Part shown: positions 16,624 to 25,602 of the stretch, one piece after another
How the letters are laid out: the number at the start of each line of letters is the position of its first letter
Position numbering within the stretch: position 1 is the first letter of the stretch
Assembly: GCA_036506155.1 (NCBI GenBank)
Contig: DASXSF010000149.1
Span: 71,640 to 135,639 of the forward strand
Origin: DASXRA01 sp036506155
Lineage (GTDB): Bacteria > Actinomycetota > Actinomycetes > Mycobacteriales > Jatrophihabitantaceae
DNA length: 64,000 nucleotides
Direction of reading: 5' to 3'
Translations under genes and position numbers: made by a program
Notes under the pieces: model-generated
Databases searched by the model: none
What the model was told of the DNA's origin: nothing
Seen by the model: the letters and a program-made list of their open reading frames with translations, nothing else

Positions 16624-17847
16624 CTAGTCGGTTGCGAGAACCCACGTGTCGTCCTTGATGATCGTGACGGCCCGCCCGTCGCGGGTAAGCCCTTCAACGC
16701 TGACGCCGGGGCCGCCGATCACCACGTCCGTGTGCACGCTCGAACGGTTGATGCCCTGTGCGAACAACTGCTCCGGCGGCATCTCCGTTCCGCCGTCGAG
16801 CGCCATCGGGAAGCCCTGGCCCCACGCGACATGGCTACCTGCGTTCTCGTCGTAGAGCGTGTCGTGGAAGATCACGCCCGCGGCGCGCACCCGCGAGGTG
16901 CCGTCGACCAGCGACACTTCACCGAGGCTCTTCGCGCCGTCGTCCGAACCGAGTTCGACGGTGACCGCCTCCTGGCCGCGCTCGGCGCTGACCGCGACGA
17001 TGCGCCCGTCCGCGAATTCCACGCGCAGTCCCTCGACCAGCGCGCCGGCCTGCGGCATGACCAACGGCCGGGTCAGCGTCATCACGCCGTCGGCTCGGCG
17101 CCGATCCGGTGACGTGAAGACCTCCTCGGTGGGCAGGTTCGGCATGAATTCGGTGCCAGCTTCGGTCTGCAGCGAGCCGCTCAGCCAGCGGCTTCCGGGC
17201 AGCAGGCCCACAGTCAGGTCGGTGCCGTCGCCGACATAGCGCACCGCGTCCAGCTCCAGCGCCTCGAGCGCCGTCGCTCGGGCAGCCAGCGTCGCCCGGT
17301 GTTCACGCCACGCGGCGACCACGTCCGGAGCGTCGAAGCGCATTGCCACCCCGACCGCGTCCCACAAACGCTCGACGTCGGGCTCACCGAACACCTGCTG
17401 CGCCCACCCGGCGTTCGGTGCGGCGCAGATCGTCCACGCGACCTTGCCGCCGAGCACCACGCGGCGAGACTCGGTGGCCAGATCGCGCGCCACGGCGGCG
17501 ACACGGGCCGGGTCGATTCCGTCGAACAGGTGCGGGTCGGGGTTGCCGGTCAGCCGGATCAACGCCGCGCCCGCGTCCTCGGACTCGCGCAGCCGGGCCA
17601 GCTCCCACGCCGGCGCCGTGGTCAGCGTCTCGGCCGGGGCGTGGCGCAGCGCCGAGCGGCGCACGTAGCCGTCGGAGTACGCGACATCGACGCGCCCTGC
17701 GCCTGCGAGGTATGCCTGCTCGACGACCTCTCGGACGACTTGCGCGTGGGCGATGTCTGCGCTAACCAACACATACTGCCCAGGCTGGACATTTGCGCCG
17801 ACCCTGACGACGAGCTCGGCGTAGCGCGTGAGGCGACCTTGGCTCAT
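16624..17847 (-). CDS. M29-family leucyl aminopeptidase
   Basis: Cytoplasmic metallo-aminopeptidase of the AmpS/PepS/thermophilic M29 family, 407 residues, the usual size. The C-terminal catalytic domain shows the conserved ligands in FMPNLPTEEVFTSP (about residues 233-246), the His of FHDTLYDENAGSHVAWG (about 322-338), and SSVHTDVVIGG near the C terminus. The start codon ATG is at 17847. Convergent with coaX; no operon partner is evident, although a methyltransferase gene on the same strand ends 18 bp upstream. Confidence 0.9.
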   Translation of the reverse strand: MSQGRLTRYAELVVRVGANVQPGQYVLVSADIAHAQVVREVVEQAYLAGAGRVDVAYSDGYVRRSALRHAPAETLTTAPAWELARLRESEDAGAALIRLTGNPDPHLFDGIDPARVAAVARDLATESRRVVLGGKVAWTICAAPNAGWAQQVFGEPDVERLWDAVGVAMRFDAPDVVAAWREHRATLAARATALEALELDAVRYVGDGTDLTVGLLPGSRWLSGSLQTEAGTEFMPNLPTEEVFTSPDRRRADGVMTLTRPLVMPQAGALVEGLRVEFADGRIVAVSAERGQEAVTVELGSDDGAKSLGEVSLVDGTSRVRAAGVIFHDTLYDENAGSHVAWGQGFPMALDGGTEMPPEQLFAQGINRSSVHTDVVIGGPGVSVEGLTRDGRAVTIIKDDTWVLATD

Positions 17848-17865
17848 GCTGGCGCAGCCTACGGC

Positions 17866-18633
17866 TCACCGACGCCGGCTGCGAACCGCGACCGTCATGT
17901 AGGGCAGTTCGAACCGCGCCCGGCCCGCCAGATCTGGATGATTGCGCGCAAGATCGCGTACTTCGTCCAGCAGGGCGGTGCGTGCCGCCGGCGGCAGGTC
18001 GATGACGTAGGCGCGCGTGGCCACGACGTCGGCCAGCCCGGCGGCATCGACGATCTGGTGGTGCGGGAACTCGGCGCGCTCGGGCGGCTCGAACAACTCC
18101 GGCTCGAACGTCGCCTCGTCGGTGCTGCGAGGTGAGCGCGGAAGCCCGGCGAGCCTCGTCGCGAGCAGCTCGTCCAAGGCGCGGGCCCAGGCGGGCGACG
18201 TGTCGCGCTGGTTGGCGAGCACACCCACCACCCCGCCGGGGCGCAGCACCCGCGCGATCTCACGGTCAGCCGCGGGCCGCTCGAACCAGTGCAGGGCCGC
18301 GGCGATGAAGACCGCATCGACGCAGCCGTCCGGCAGCCTCGTCGCCTCGGCACTCCCCGAGCGCACGTCCACAGTGGACAGTCGCGCGCTGAGCTGTGCG
18401 CGCATCGCAGGTGCCGGCTCGACCGCGACGACATCCAGGCCGCGCCCGACGAGATCGGCGGTGAGTTTGCCGGTACCGGCACCAAGATCGAGCACCCGCC
18501 GGGCATGTCGCGGGAGCAGCCACGCGACCGCATCGACGGCATAGTCGGGACGCGCGCGTTCGTACAGCTCAGCTGTCGAATTGAACGTCGCGGCGAGGCG
18601 CCGGCGATCCTCGTCGGACAGCGTATGACTCAT
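17866..18633 (-). CDS. Class I SAM-dependent methyltransferase
   Basis: 255 residues from ATG 18633; the longer open frame upstream runs into the divergent promoter. SAM-binding motif I, VLDLGAGTGKLT, is at about residues 43-54; VVAVEPAPAM is motif II and DAVFIAAALHWF is the post-II region typical of Methyltransf_11/25 proteins. The acceptor is unknown. It is divergent from the LLM oxidoreductase with only 28 bp between start codons, so the two share a promoter region. Confidence 0.85.
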   Translation of the reverse strand: MSHTLSDEDRRRLAATFNSTAELYERARPDYAVDAVAWLLPRHARRVLDLGAGTGKLTADLVGRGLDVVAVEPAPAMRAQLSARLSTVDVRSGSAEATRLPDGCVDAVFIAAALHWFERPAADREIARVLRPGGVVGVLANQRDTSPAWARALDELLATRLAGLPRSPRSTDEATFEPELFEPPERAEFPHHQIVDAAGLADVVATRAYVIDLPPAARTALLDEVRDLARNHPDLAGRARFELPYMTVAVRSRRR

Positions 18634-18661
18634 ATCGACGACCGTAACTAGTCTCGGGTGC

Positions 18662-19585
18662 GTGGACCTACGGATATTCACCGAACCTCAGCAGGGCGCG
18701 ACCTACGACGACCTCCTCCGTGTGGCGACGGCCAGCGAGGACCTCGGCTTCGACGCGTTCTTCCGCTCCGACCACCTGCAGCGCATCGGGCCGGGCGATC
18801 CCGGCCCGGGTCCCACCGACTCGTGGGTGGCGTTGGGCGGGCTCGCTCGCGATACCAGCCGAATCCGTCTCGGCACGCTGGTGACTTCGGCGACATTCCG
18901 GTTGCCCGGGCCACTCGCCGTCGCGGTGGCGCAAGTGGACGCGATGAGCAACGGCCGCATCGAGTTCGGCATCGGCGCCGGGTGGTACGAGACCGAGCAT
19001 CGCGCGTACGGCGTGCCGTTCCCGGACACCCGCGAGCGTTTCGACCGCCTCACCGAGCAGTTGGCGATCATCGACGGGCTGTGGCGCACTCCTGCCGACG
19101 AGACCTTCACGTACGACGGCAAGTACTACTCACTGCTCGAGTCGCCGGCGCTGCCGAAGCCGGTGCAGTCGCCGCGTCCCCCGGTCATCATCGGCGGCAA
19201 GGGCAAGCGGCGCACCCCGCAGCTTGCTGCCCGGTACGCGGACGAGTTCAACGTCCCGTTCGAGACGCTCGGGTCGACCGGCGCGATCTTCGAGCACGTC
19301 CGGGCGGCCGTCGGTAGCCGGACGCTGCGCTATTCGGCGGCGCAGACCGTGGCGATCGGCCGCAACGACGTCGAGGTGGCCCGCCGCGCCGCGGCGATCG
19401 GTGAGGACCTGGACGGCCTGCGGGTGGGTGGGCTTGCCGGCACGCCGGCGCAGGTGGTGGACAAGATCGGCCAGTTTGCGCAACTAGGCGCCAGCCGGCT
19501 GTACCTCCAGGTGCTCGACCTAACCGATCTCGACCACCTGGAGCTGATCGCGACCGCGGTGGCTCCGCAGGTCGCGGCGCTCTAG
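18662..19585 (+). CDS. LLM-class F420-dependent oxidoreductase
   Basis: TIM-barrel flavin-type oxidoreductase of the bacterial luciferase superfamily, 307 residues from GTG 18662. Motifs include FFRSDHL near residue 35, GTLVTSATFRLPGPLA, and GAGWYETEHRAYGVPFPDTRER (about 103-124, in two blocks), typical of the F420-using TIGR-type subfamily. Substrate unknown. Its stop overlaps the convergent response-regulator stop by 4 bp. Confidence 0.87.
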   Translation: MDLRIFTEPQQGATYDDLLRVATASEDLGFDAFFRSDHLQRIGPGDPGPGPTDSWVALGGLARDTSRIRLGTLVTSATFRLPGPLAVAVAQVDAMSNGRIEFGIGAGWYETEHRAYGVPFPDTRERFDRLTEQLAIIDGLWRTPADETFTYDGKYYSLLESPALPKPVQSPRPPVIIGGKGKRRTPQLAARYADEFNVPFETLGSTGAIFEHVRAAVGSRTLRYSAAQTVAIGRNDVEVARRAAAIGEDLDGLRVGGLAGTPAQVVDKIGQFAQLGASRLYLQVLDLTDLDHLELIATAVAPQVAAL

Positions 19586-20187
19586 AGCCAGCCGCGTTCG
19601 TCGGCGACCCGGACCGCCTCGACCCGATTGCGAACCCCGGTCTTGGCGATCGCCGCCGAAAGGTAGTTCCGCACTGTCCCCTCGGACAGGAACAGCTTGG
19701 CGGCGATGTCGGCCACGGTGGCCCCGTCCCTGGCGGCGACCAGCACGTCGCGTTCGCGGCCGGTTAGCGGCGACGCGCCACCGGCAAGCGTGGCGGCGGC
19801 CAGCCCCGGGTCGACCACCCGCTCGCCGCGCATCACCCGGCGTACCGCGTCGGCGAGCTGCTCTCCGGGGGAGTCCTTCACAACGAAGCCCACCGCGGAC
19901 GACTCCATCGCGCGGCGCAGGTATCCGGGCCGGCCGAAGGACGTCAAGATGATCACCTTCACCGACGGCGCCTCGTGCGCGAGCGCCGCAGCGGCGGCCA
20001 GTCCGTCCATGCCGGGCATCTCGATGTCGAGCAGCGCGACGTCCGGTCGGTGTTCGAGCGCCGCCGCGACCACCTCGTCGCCACGGCCCACCTGGGCCAC
20101 GACGTCGAGGTCTTCCTCGAGTTCGAGCAGCGCGGCCAGGGCCGAGCGGACCATCGCCTGGTCGTCGGCGAGCAGCACCCGGGTCAC
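19582..20187 (-). CDS. NarL/FixJ-type response regulator
   Basis: 201 residues: an N-terminal receiver domain with acid pocket DD at 8-9 and phospho-acceptor Asp54 (ALLDIEMPG), and a C-terminal LuxR-type HTH (about 135-195, LTGRERDVLVAARDG...IAAKLFLSEGTVRNYLS). GTG 20187 overlaps the kinase stop (GTGA), so it is translated with the kinase. The partner is the histidine kinase at 20184-21377; the likely target is the exporter operon it sits in. Confidence 0.93.
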   Translation of the reverse strand: MTRVLLADDQAMVRSALAALLELEEDLDVVAQVGRGDEVVAAALEHRPDVALLDIEMPGMDGLAAAAALAHEAPSVKVIILTSFGRPGYLRRAMESSAVGFVVKDSPGEQLADAVRRVMRGERVVDPGLAAATLAGGASPLTGRERDVLVAARDGATVADIAAKLFLSEGTVRNYLSAAIAKTGVRNRVEAVRVADERGWL

Positions 20188-21377
20188 GCGGTCATTGTCG
20201 GCGTCTCGCGAGCCCGCTCCGGCACGGGGTCGCGAGACGTCGCCGACCCGAGCGGGACGTCGACGCGCAGCCGCCACCCGCCGTAGGGCGCGGCCCCGAC
20301 CTGGACGGTCCCGCCGGCCGCCTCGACCCGTTCGCGCAGCCCGGTCAGGCCGTTGCCGGCGCCGGCAAGGCCACCCCGGCCGTTGTCGGTGATCTCGATC
20401 CAGTTGCGGTCGACGCGGACGACGCAGTGCGCGGCGCGGGCGTGCCGCACCACGTTGGTCACTCCCTCGCGAAGCACCCAGCCGAACAACTCCGACAGTG
20501 ACGGATCGACAACCTCGACGGACCCGGGTAGCTCGGCCACGATGCCCGCCGCGCGCAGCACCTCGCGCGCCGTCGCCAGCTCGCCAGCGAGCGTCACGTC
20601 CCTGTGCCCGGCCACTGCAGCCCGTACGTCTGCGAGCGAGCGCCGGGACAACTCCTCCACCTCGGCGATCTCCGCGGTGGCGCGCTCGTCGTGGCGCTCC
20701 GCCAGGCGCCGGGCGAGGCCGGCCTTGACGGTGATGGTGGTCAGCGAGTGGCCGAGCAGGTCGTGCAGGTCGCGGGCGATGCGGGTGCGCTCGTTCTCCG
20801 CGGCGAGCCGGGCCACTTCGGATCGGGCTTTGGCAAGTTCCTGGTTGCTGCGGATCAGCCCGAAGAAGCCGTACATCGCCAGACCGACCAGCGTGATCGT
20901 GATCAACGGGGTGAAGTCCAGCCCGGCGTGCCACGAGTGCACGGCCGGTGGCACCGCGACCGCGACCACGATGAACAGCGCCAGCAACGGGACCGAGCGT
21001 GCGCCCAGCGCGCCGACCGTCAGCACCGCGACGAACGTCAGCATGACGAAGGCGTCCTGATGCGCGAACGCCGTTTCGATAGCCACCAGCGCGAGCGCCG
21101 CCGCATACACCGCCCAGAAGCGCTGCCGCTGACCGGCCCACATGAAGGGTAAGGCGATCAGGTAGCACACGCAGAACGCGGCGAGAGCCACGAAGCCGGC
21201 CGCTAGGGCCCACCGGGTGCTGTACTTACTGATCCCACCAGCAGTCTGGCCCAAGTAGATCAGCCAGATGCCGGGGAAAATGATCCGCCGCCACCGCGCG
21301 GCGGGGTCGCGGCGGGCCAGCGACCAAGGCTGGAATCCGCCGCCACCACCGGGCTCGCACGGCTCAGTCATCGACAT
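20184..21377 (-). CDS. Sensor histidine kinase (HisKA_3, DesK/NarX type)
   Basis: 397 residues from ATG 21377 (ATG 21371 is also possible). Five to six membrane helices occupy about residues 33-175, followed by a linker and the HisKA_3 dimerisation domain with the phospho-accepting His205 in ARDLHDLLGHSL. The ATPase domain carries the N box VTNVVRHARA and the G1 box DNGRGG, with GNGLTGLRERV near the end. Membrane-embedded sensing of this kind is seen in kinases tied to ABC-2 exporters. The gene begins 5 bp after the permease stop. Confidence 0.92.
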   Translation of the reverse strand: MSMTEPCEPGGGGGFQPWSLARRDPAARWRRIIFPGIWLIYLGQTAGGISKYSTRWALAAGFVALAAFCVCYLIALPFMWAGQRQRFWAVYAAALALVAIETAFAHQDAFVMLTFVAVLTVGALGARSVPLLALFIVVAVAVPPAVHSWHAGLDFTPLITITLVGLAMYGFFGLIRSNQELAKARSEVARLAAENERTRIARDLHDLLGHSLTTITVKAGLARRLAERHDERATAEIAEVEELSRRSLADVRAAVAGHRDVTLAGELATAREVLRAAGIVAELPGSVEVVDPSLSELFGWVLREGVTNVVRHARAAHCVVRVDRNWIEITDNGRGGLAGAGNGLTGLRERVEAAGGTVQVGAAPYGGWRLRVDVPLGSATSRDPVPERARETPTMTA

Positions 21378-21382
21378 CGAGC

Positions 21383-22138
21383 CTAGACGCGCCGCGTGTC
21401 GCGCTGGTACGCCTTCATCGCGAGGAACGCGAACACCACGGTCCACACGGCGATGCACAGCCAGCCCTTGGCGCCCCAGACCTGGCCACCGTCGCCCAGG
21501 CCGAGACGACCGGCCTGCACCAGCCAGTACGAGGGCAGGCACTCGGCCAGCACCTTGAAGAAGCCGCTGCCGGTGATCGGGAACCACACGCCGCCCAGGA
21601 AGGCGAACAGTGCGGTGACGCCGCCCAGCGCCGGACCCATCGAGTCGATCGACATGAGGTGGCCCATGAAGATGCCGATCGCGGCGAACGGAACCGCTGC
21701 GATCAGGATCAGCCCGGTCATCTGCAGCCACTTCTCGGCGGGCAGTCGGACCCCGAACATCGCCCCGGACAGGTACAGCAGTGCGATGCTGATGATCGCG
21801 AGGGCGTAACTGGTCAGCACCTTGGCGCGGAAGTACGTCCGGGTGCTCAGCGGGGTGAGCCGCAGCTGCCGATTCCAGCCGACCGAGCGCTCAGCGGCGA
21901 TACGCGCTCCGCCGGCCATCACTGACATCATGGCGCCCCACGCCGCGAGGCTCACCATGTAGTACAGCGGTGCGAAGTAGCCGCCGAACCCCATGGTATG
22001 GCCCAGGTCGTGGACGTTCTTGTTCGGCCCTGCGATGAGGAAGTACATCACCAACGGGAACACGAGCGACCAGATGAAGAACCGCACGTTGCGAAACGTC
22101 CGGAGAAGTTCGTACCGGGCGTAGGTCACCGAACTCAT
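21383..22138 (-). CDS. ABC-2 type transporter permease
   Basis: 251 residues with six membrane helices, the size and topology of ABC2_membrane permeases that export antibiotics, lipids or polyketides. ATG 22138 overlaps the ATPase stop by 4 bp, so ATPase and permease are made together. The gene order ATPase-permease-kinase-regulator on one strand is a common actinobacterial exporter module in which the two-component system controls its own pump. Substrate unknown. Confidence 0.9.
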   Translation of the reverse strand: MSSVTYARYELLRTFRNVRFFIWSLVFPLVMYFLIAGPNKNVHDLGHTMGFGGYFAPLYYMVSLAAWGAMMSVMAGGARIAAERSVGWNRQLRLTPLSTRTYFRAKVLTSYALAIISIALLYLSGAMFGVRLPAEKWLQMTGLILIAAVPFAAIGIFMGHLMSIDSMGPALGGVTALFAFLGGVWFPITGSGFFKVLAECLPSYWLVQAGRLGLGDGGQVWGAKGWLCIAVWTVVFAFLAMKAYQRDTRRV

Positions 22139-23085
22139 TTCGCCTGCTCCGATCTCGTCGTCTCATGGTCGTTTCCGGTCAATTGCAGGAAAGCCTGCTC
22201 GAGGCCGGCGCCGCTGATCTCTATGTCGCGTGCCTGTGGATACGCCGGCAGCAACGCACGGATCGTCGCGTCCGAATCGGAGCTGCTGAGAATCACCGCC
22301 TCACCGCGCGTCTCGACGTGCGTGACGCCGGGCAGCACACCGAGCGCCGCCGGGTCTACCCCGGGCAGCGTGGCCCGAACGGTGCGCAGCCCCACTGTCG
22401 CCTTGATCTCCGTCGCCGGCCCGTCGGCGACGATCTCGCCACGTGCCATGAGGATGATCCGGTCGGCGTACGTGTCCGCCTCTTCGAGGTAGTGCGTGGC
22501 GAACACGACCGTCTTGCCGGCGGACGCGAAGCGACGCATCGTCGTCCAGAACGCGTGGCGGCTCTCAACGTCCATGCCGACCGTCGGCTCGTCGAGCACG
22601 AGCAGGTCCGGGTTGCTGACCAGCGCGATCGCGAAGCGCACCCGCTGCGTCTGCCCGCCGGACAGCTTCTGCACGCGGCGCCCGGCTATGTCGGCGATGC
22701 CGGTCAGGTCGAGCACCTCGTCCACGGTGAACGGCGTCGGAAACAGGGCCCCCATCATGGCGATCAGCTCGCGGACGCTCAGGTCGCGGATCAGCGAACC
22801 GGTCTGCAGCATCGCGCCGATCGCACCGACCTTGATGGCGTCCGCCGGCTTCATGCCGAACAGCGACACCGTGCCGCTGTCCGGCGGCAGCAGGCCGAGC
22901 AGCATGTCGATCGTGGTCGACTTGCCCGCGCCGTTGGGGCCGAGCAGCGCCACCGTCTCCCCGGGCGCGATCGAGATGTCGACGCCGCGAACGGCGTGGA
23001 CCGGCCCCTGCGGGGAGCGGAACGTCTTCTTCAGGCCTGACAACTGAATGCCGGTGGTAACGGCGTCTGCCGTATGAGTGGTCAC
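22135..23085 (-). CDS. ABC transporter ATPase, DrrA-like
   Basis: 316 residues from GTG 23085. Walker A GPNGAGKST near residues 49-57, Q-loop in MLQTGSL, ABC signature LSGGQTQRVRFA, Walker B LLVLDEPTVGMD and the switch His in FATHYLEEA are all intact. The C-terminal 90 residues form the DUF4162-type extension seen in daunorubicin-exporter ATPases. It heads the operon with its permease. A diverged paralogue without a permease lies at 50180-51133. Confidence 0.94.
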   Translation of the reverse strand: MTTHTADAVTTGIQLSGLKKTFRSPQGPVHAVRGVDISIAPGETVALLGPNGAGKSTTIDMLLGLLPPDSGTVSLFGMKPADAIKVGAIGAMLQTGSLIRDLSVRELIAMMGALFPTPFTVDEVLDLTGIADIAGRRVQKLSGGQTQRVRFAIALVSNPDLLVLDEPTVGMDVESRHAFWTTMRRFASAGKTVVFATHYLEEADTYADRIILMARGEIVADGPATEIKATVGLRTVRATLPGVDPAALGVLPGVTHVETRGEAVILSSSDSDATIRALLPAYPQARDIEISGAGLEQAFLQLTGNDHETTRSEQAK

Positions 23086-23283
23086 GAGGAAACTGTGCCG
23101 GATCGGCGACCGAGCCTGGCAGTGGTTTACTGCCCTGAATCCCCCATGACATACGTCATTCCGCAGGCCAGCGGCTGGCGGCCGCCGGCCTCTTCACGCG
23201 AGCGCCCATCGCCTCATAGCCCGGCCCAAAAGGCTGAGCCGCCCTCGATACGCTGGCCTCGTGAGCGAGCATCGCAGGGTCGC

Positions 23284-24780
23284 ATGAGCGCCGGTCCGGA
23301 CGACGCATCCGAGGAACTGCCGGAACAGATGCGCGTCCGGCGTGCCAAGTACGATCGGCTCGCCGCCGACCCGGGTCGCGCGCCGTTTCCGGTTTCGGTG
23401 CCCAGGACCACCTCACTCGCGGACGTGCGCCGCGCTTATCCGGATCTAGCGCCTGACACGACCACTGGCGAGTACGTCGGTGTAACCGGCCGCGTCATTT
23501 TCGTGCGCAACACCGGCAAGCTGTGCTTCGCCACTTTGCGGGAAGGCGGCGTCGAATTGCAGGTGATGCTCTCGCTCGACCGAGTGGGCGAGTCGGCACT
23601 TGCCGGGTGGAAGGCCGACGTCGACCTCGGCGACATCGTATTCGTGCACGGTGAGGTCGTGTCATCACGGCGTGGTGAGCTTTCCGTGCTTGCGGACTCG
23701 TACCGGATTGCGGCCAAGGCGTTGCGCCCGCTGCCTGTGGCGCACAAGCCGCTCTCGGAGGAGATGCGCGTGCGGCAGCGGTATGTGGACCTGATTGTCC
23801 GGCCCGACGCCCGGGAAATGGTGCTGGCCCGGGCGAGCGTGCTGCGCTCGATTCGCGAAACTATGGGTCGCCTGAGGTTTGTCGAGGTGGAGACGCCCGT
23901 CCTGCAAACGGTGCACGGTGGAGCTGCGGCCCGCCCATTCCACACACACCTCAATGCGTTCGACCTCGACATGTCGTTGCGGATCGCAACCGAGTTGTAC
24001 CTCAAACGCATCATCGTCGGCGGGATCGATCGCGTTTACGAGATGGGGAAGGCGTTCCGCAACGAAGGCGTCGACTCGACCCACTCTCCGGAGTACACGC
24101 AACTGGAGGCATACGCCGCGTACGGTGACTACGACACAATGGCCGAGCTCACTCGGACGCTGGTTCGTGACGCGGCGCGCACGATCGGTGTGACCACTCC
24201 GGTTGCCGAGGACGGGACACAGATCGAGCTGTTCGGCGAATGGGCGTCGGTCCCGATTCATGAGGCATTGTCCAGCGCCCTCGGCGAACCGATCACGGTG
24301 GACACAGGGCTGGACGAGCTGCGCCGCTATGCGGACAAGTACGACGTCGCGGTCCGGCCCGACTGGTCTCCGGGGGAAATCGTCCTGGAATTGTTCGAGA
24401 AGCTGGTAGAGCACACGATTGTCCGGCCCACATTCGTCAAGGATTATCCGGTGGAGGTGCGACCGCTGGCCCGGCCGCATCGCAACGACCCGCGGCTGGC
24501 CGAGGCATGGGACCTGTTCATCGGCGGCGTCGAGATCGCCGTCGCCTATTCCGAGCTGGCCGATCCGGTCGAGCAGCGCAAGCGCCTCGTCGAGCAGTCG
24601 CTCGCCGCCGCGAAGGGTGATCCGGAAGCCATGCAACTGGACGAGGACTTTCTGCGAGCGCTCGAATACGGTATGCCCCCGACGGGTGGAATGGGCATGG
24701 GCGTTGACCGCCTGATCATGGTGCTCACGCGGCGGGGGATTCGTGAGACGATTCTCTTCCCGCTGCTCAAGCCGCTCTGA
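23284..24780 (+). CDS. lysS: Lysyl-tRNA synthetase, class II
   Basis: Charges tRNA-Lys. 498 residues from ATG 23284; the open frame starts earlier but only from here does the sequence match LysRS. An OB-fold anticodon domain (about residues 55-150) precedes the class II catalytic core with motif 2 around YEMGKAFRNEGVDSTHSPEYTQLE-type sequence (about 250-275) and motif 3 GMGMGVDRLIMVLT (about 474-487). Located before lsr2 as in mycobacteria. The 199 bp upstream to the divergent ABC operon hold both promoters. Confidence 0.96.
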   Translation: MSAGPDDASEELPEQMRVRRAKYDRLAADPGRAPFPVSVPRTTSLADVRRAYPDLAPDTTTGEYVGVTGRVIFVRNTGKLCFATLREGGVELQVMLSLDRVGESALAGWKADVDLGDIVFVHGEVVSSRRGELSVLADSYRIAAKALRPLPVAHKPLSEEMRVRQRYVDLIVRPDAREMVLARASVLRSIRETMGRLRFVEVETPVLQTVHGGAAARPFHTHLNAFDLDMSLRIATELYLKRIIVGGIDRVYEMGKAFRNEGVDSTHSPEYTQLEAYAAYGDYDTMAELTRTLVRDAARTIGVTTPVAEDGTQIELFGEWASVPIHEALSSALGEPITVDTGLDELRRYADKYDVAVRPDWSPGEIVLELFEKLVEHTIVRPTFVKDYPVEVRPLARPHRNDPRLAEAWDLFIGGVEIAVAYSELADPVEQRKRLVEQSLAAAKGDPEAMQLDEDFLRALEYGMPPTGGMGMGVDRLIMVLTRRGIRETILFPLLKPL

Positions 24781-24869
24781 GCATTGCTCCTGGCGTGCCA
24801 GAATGGCCGCCTCGTAATTTCGGCTATTGTGGGTGCCGACCAGTTCCGCCTTTAAAGGAGTCACCAAGC

Positions 24870-25205
24870 ATGGCCAAGAAGGTTCAAGTCAGTCTCATCG
24901 ACGACATCGACGGCAGCAATGCAGTCGAGACCGTGGGCTTCGCCCTCGACGGCACGTCGTACGAGATCGACCTGTCGAAGGCGAACGCCAAGAAACTGCG
25001 CGACGGACTCTCGAACTATGTCGCCCACGCGCGGCGGGCCGGCCGAGTGCGTGCATCGGACGGACGCCGCAGCCGGGGCAGCGCACGATCGGATCGGGAA
25101 CAGACGCAGGCAATCCGCGAATGGGCCCGGCGCAATGGGCACAAGGTGAGCGATCGGGGCCGTGTCCCGGCTTCGGTTCTGGAGGCGTACAACGCCGCGC
25201 ACTGA
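24870..25205 (+). CDS. lsr2: Nucleoid-associated xenogeneic silencer Lsr2
   Basis: H-NS-like protein that bridges DNA and silences AT-rich, often acquired, genes. 111 residues with the N-terminal oligomerisation domain (AKKVQVSLIDDIDGS, FALDGTSYEIDLS) and the C-terminal DNA-binding domain IREWARRNGHKVSDRGR, in which RGR at 96-98 is the minor-groove AT-hook-like clamp. ATG 24870 has a strong AAAGGAG (24854-24860). A GC-rich terminator follows 16 bp after the stop. Confidence 0.97.
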   Translation: MAKKVQVSLIDDIDGSNAVETVGFALDGTSYEIDLSKANAKKLRDGLSNYVAHARRAGRVRASDGRRSRGSARSDREQTQAIREWARRNGHKVSDRGRVPASVLEAYNAAH

Positions 25206-25220
25206 CCGCGGAAACGAAAA

Positions 25221-25246
25221 CCCGCCCCGTTGCCGGGGCGGGCTTT
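25221..25246 (+). terminator. Rho-independent terminator of lsr2
   Basis: Stem CCCGCCCCG (25221-25229), loop TTGC, stem CGGGGCGGG (25234-25242), then CTTTCC. A perfect 9-bp stem ending in a short T tract, 16 bp after the lsr2 stop. Confidence 0.85.
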
Positions 25247-25461
25247 CCGCAGCGAGAAACCGCAATCAGAACCGCGGCCGCGTAACGCATGGGACCAGCA
25301 CCTTCGTCGGGTCGTCGACGCTGTGGATCGTCACCGGCAGGTGTTGTTCCGGCCGGGTGCCGAATAGCACTGACTGAGCGTCGCCAGCTGATAACCGTTG
25401 GCGACGAGATACGTCGGCGCCCGGTCGAAGTACGCGGGTCGTAGGCCCCCGCCCCTCCTGG
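25247..25461. other. Gap between lsr2 terminator and panD, no gene seen
   Basis: No convincing open frame on either strand. The stretch leads into the palindromic element at 25462-25510, and the 92 bp after that hold the panD promoter region. I see no regulatory motif I can name. Confidence 0.5.
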
Positions 25462-25510
25462 CGTGATCTTGGAGTTGTGGCTGCTATTCAGCCACAGGTC
25501 CAAGATCACG
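25462..25510. repeat. Dispersed palindromic element, copy 2
   Basis: A 49-bp near-perfect palindrome. The arms 25462-25483 and 25489-25510 (22 bp each) pair at 20 positions around the loop CTATT. Core CGTGATCTTGGA and loop are the same as in copy 1 at 16570-16618. This copy lies 93 bp before panD. Confidence 0.8.
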
Positions 25511-25602
25511 AGGGTTTCGGACACAGCTCCGCCCAGGCGGAATGAGCTTCAGTGATACACATCCCATGGCCGGCGGGCAGGGGGGTCCCTAGGCTCGATA
25601 GC

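Noticed and set aside
24870..25205. Lsr2 and the AT-richer gaps as a silencing target within the window
   Set aside because: No long AT-rich stretch typical of Lsr2 targets is visible; only short operator regions are AT-richer.
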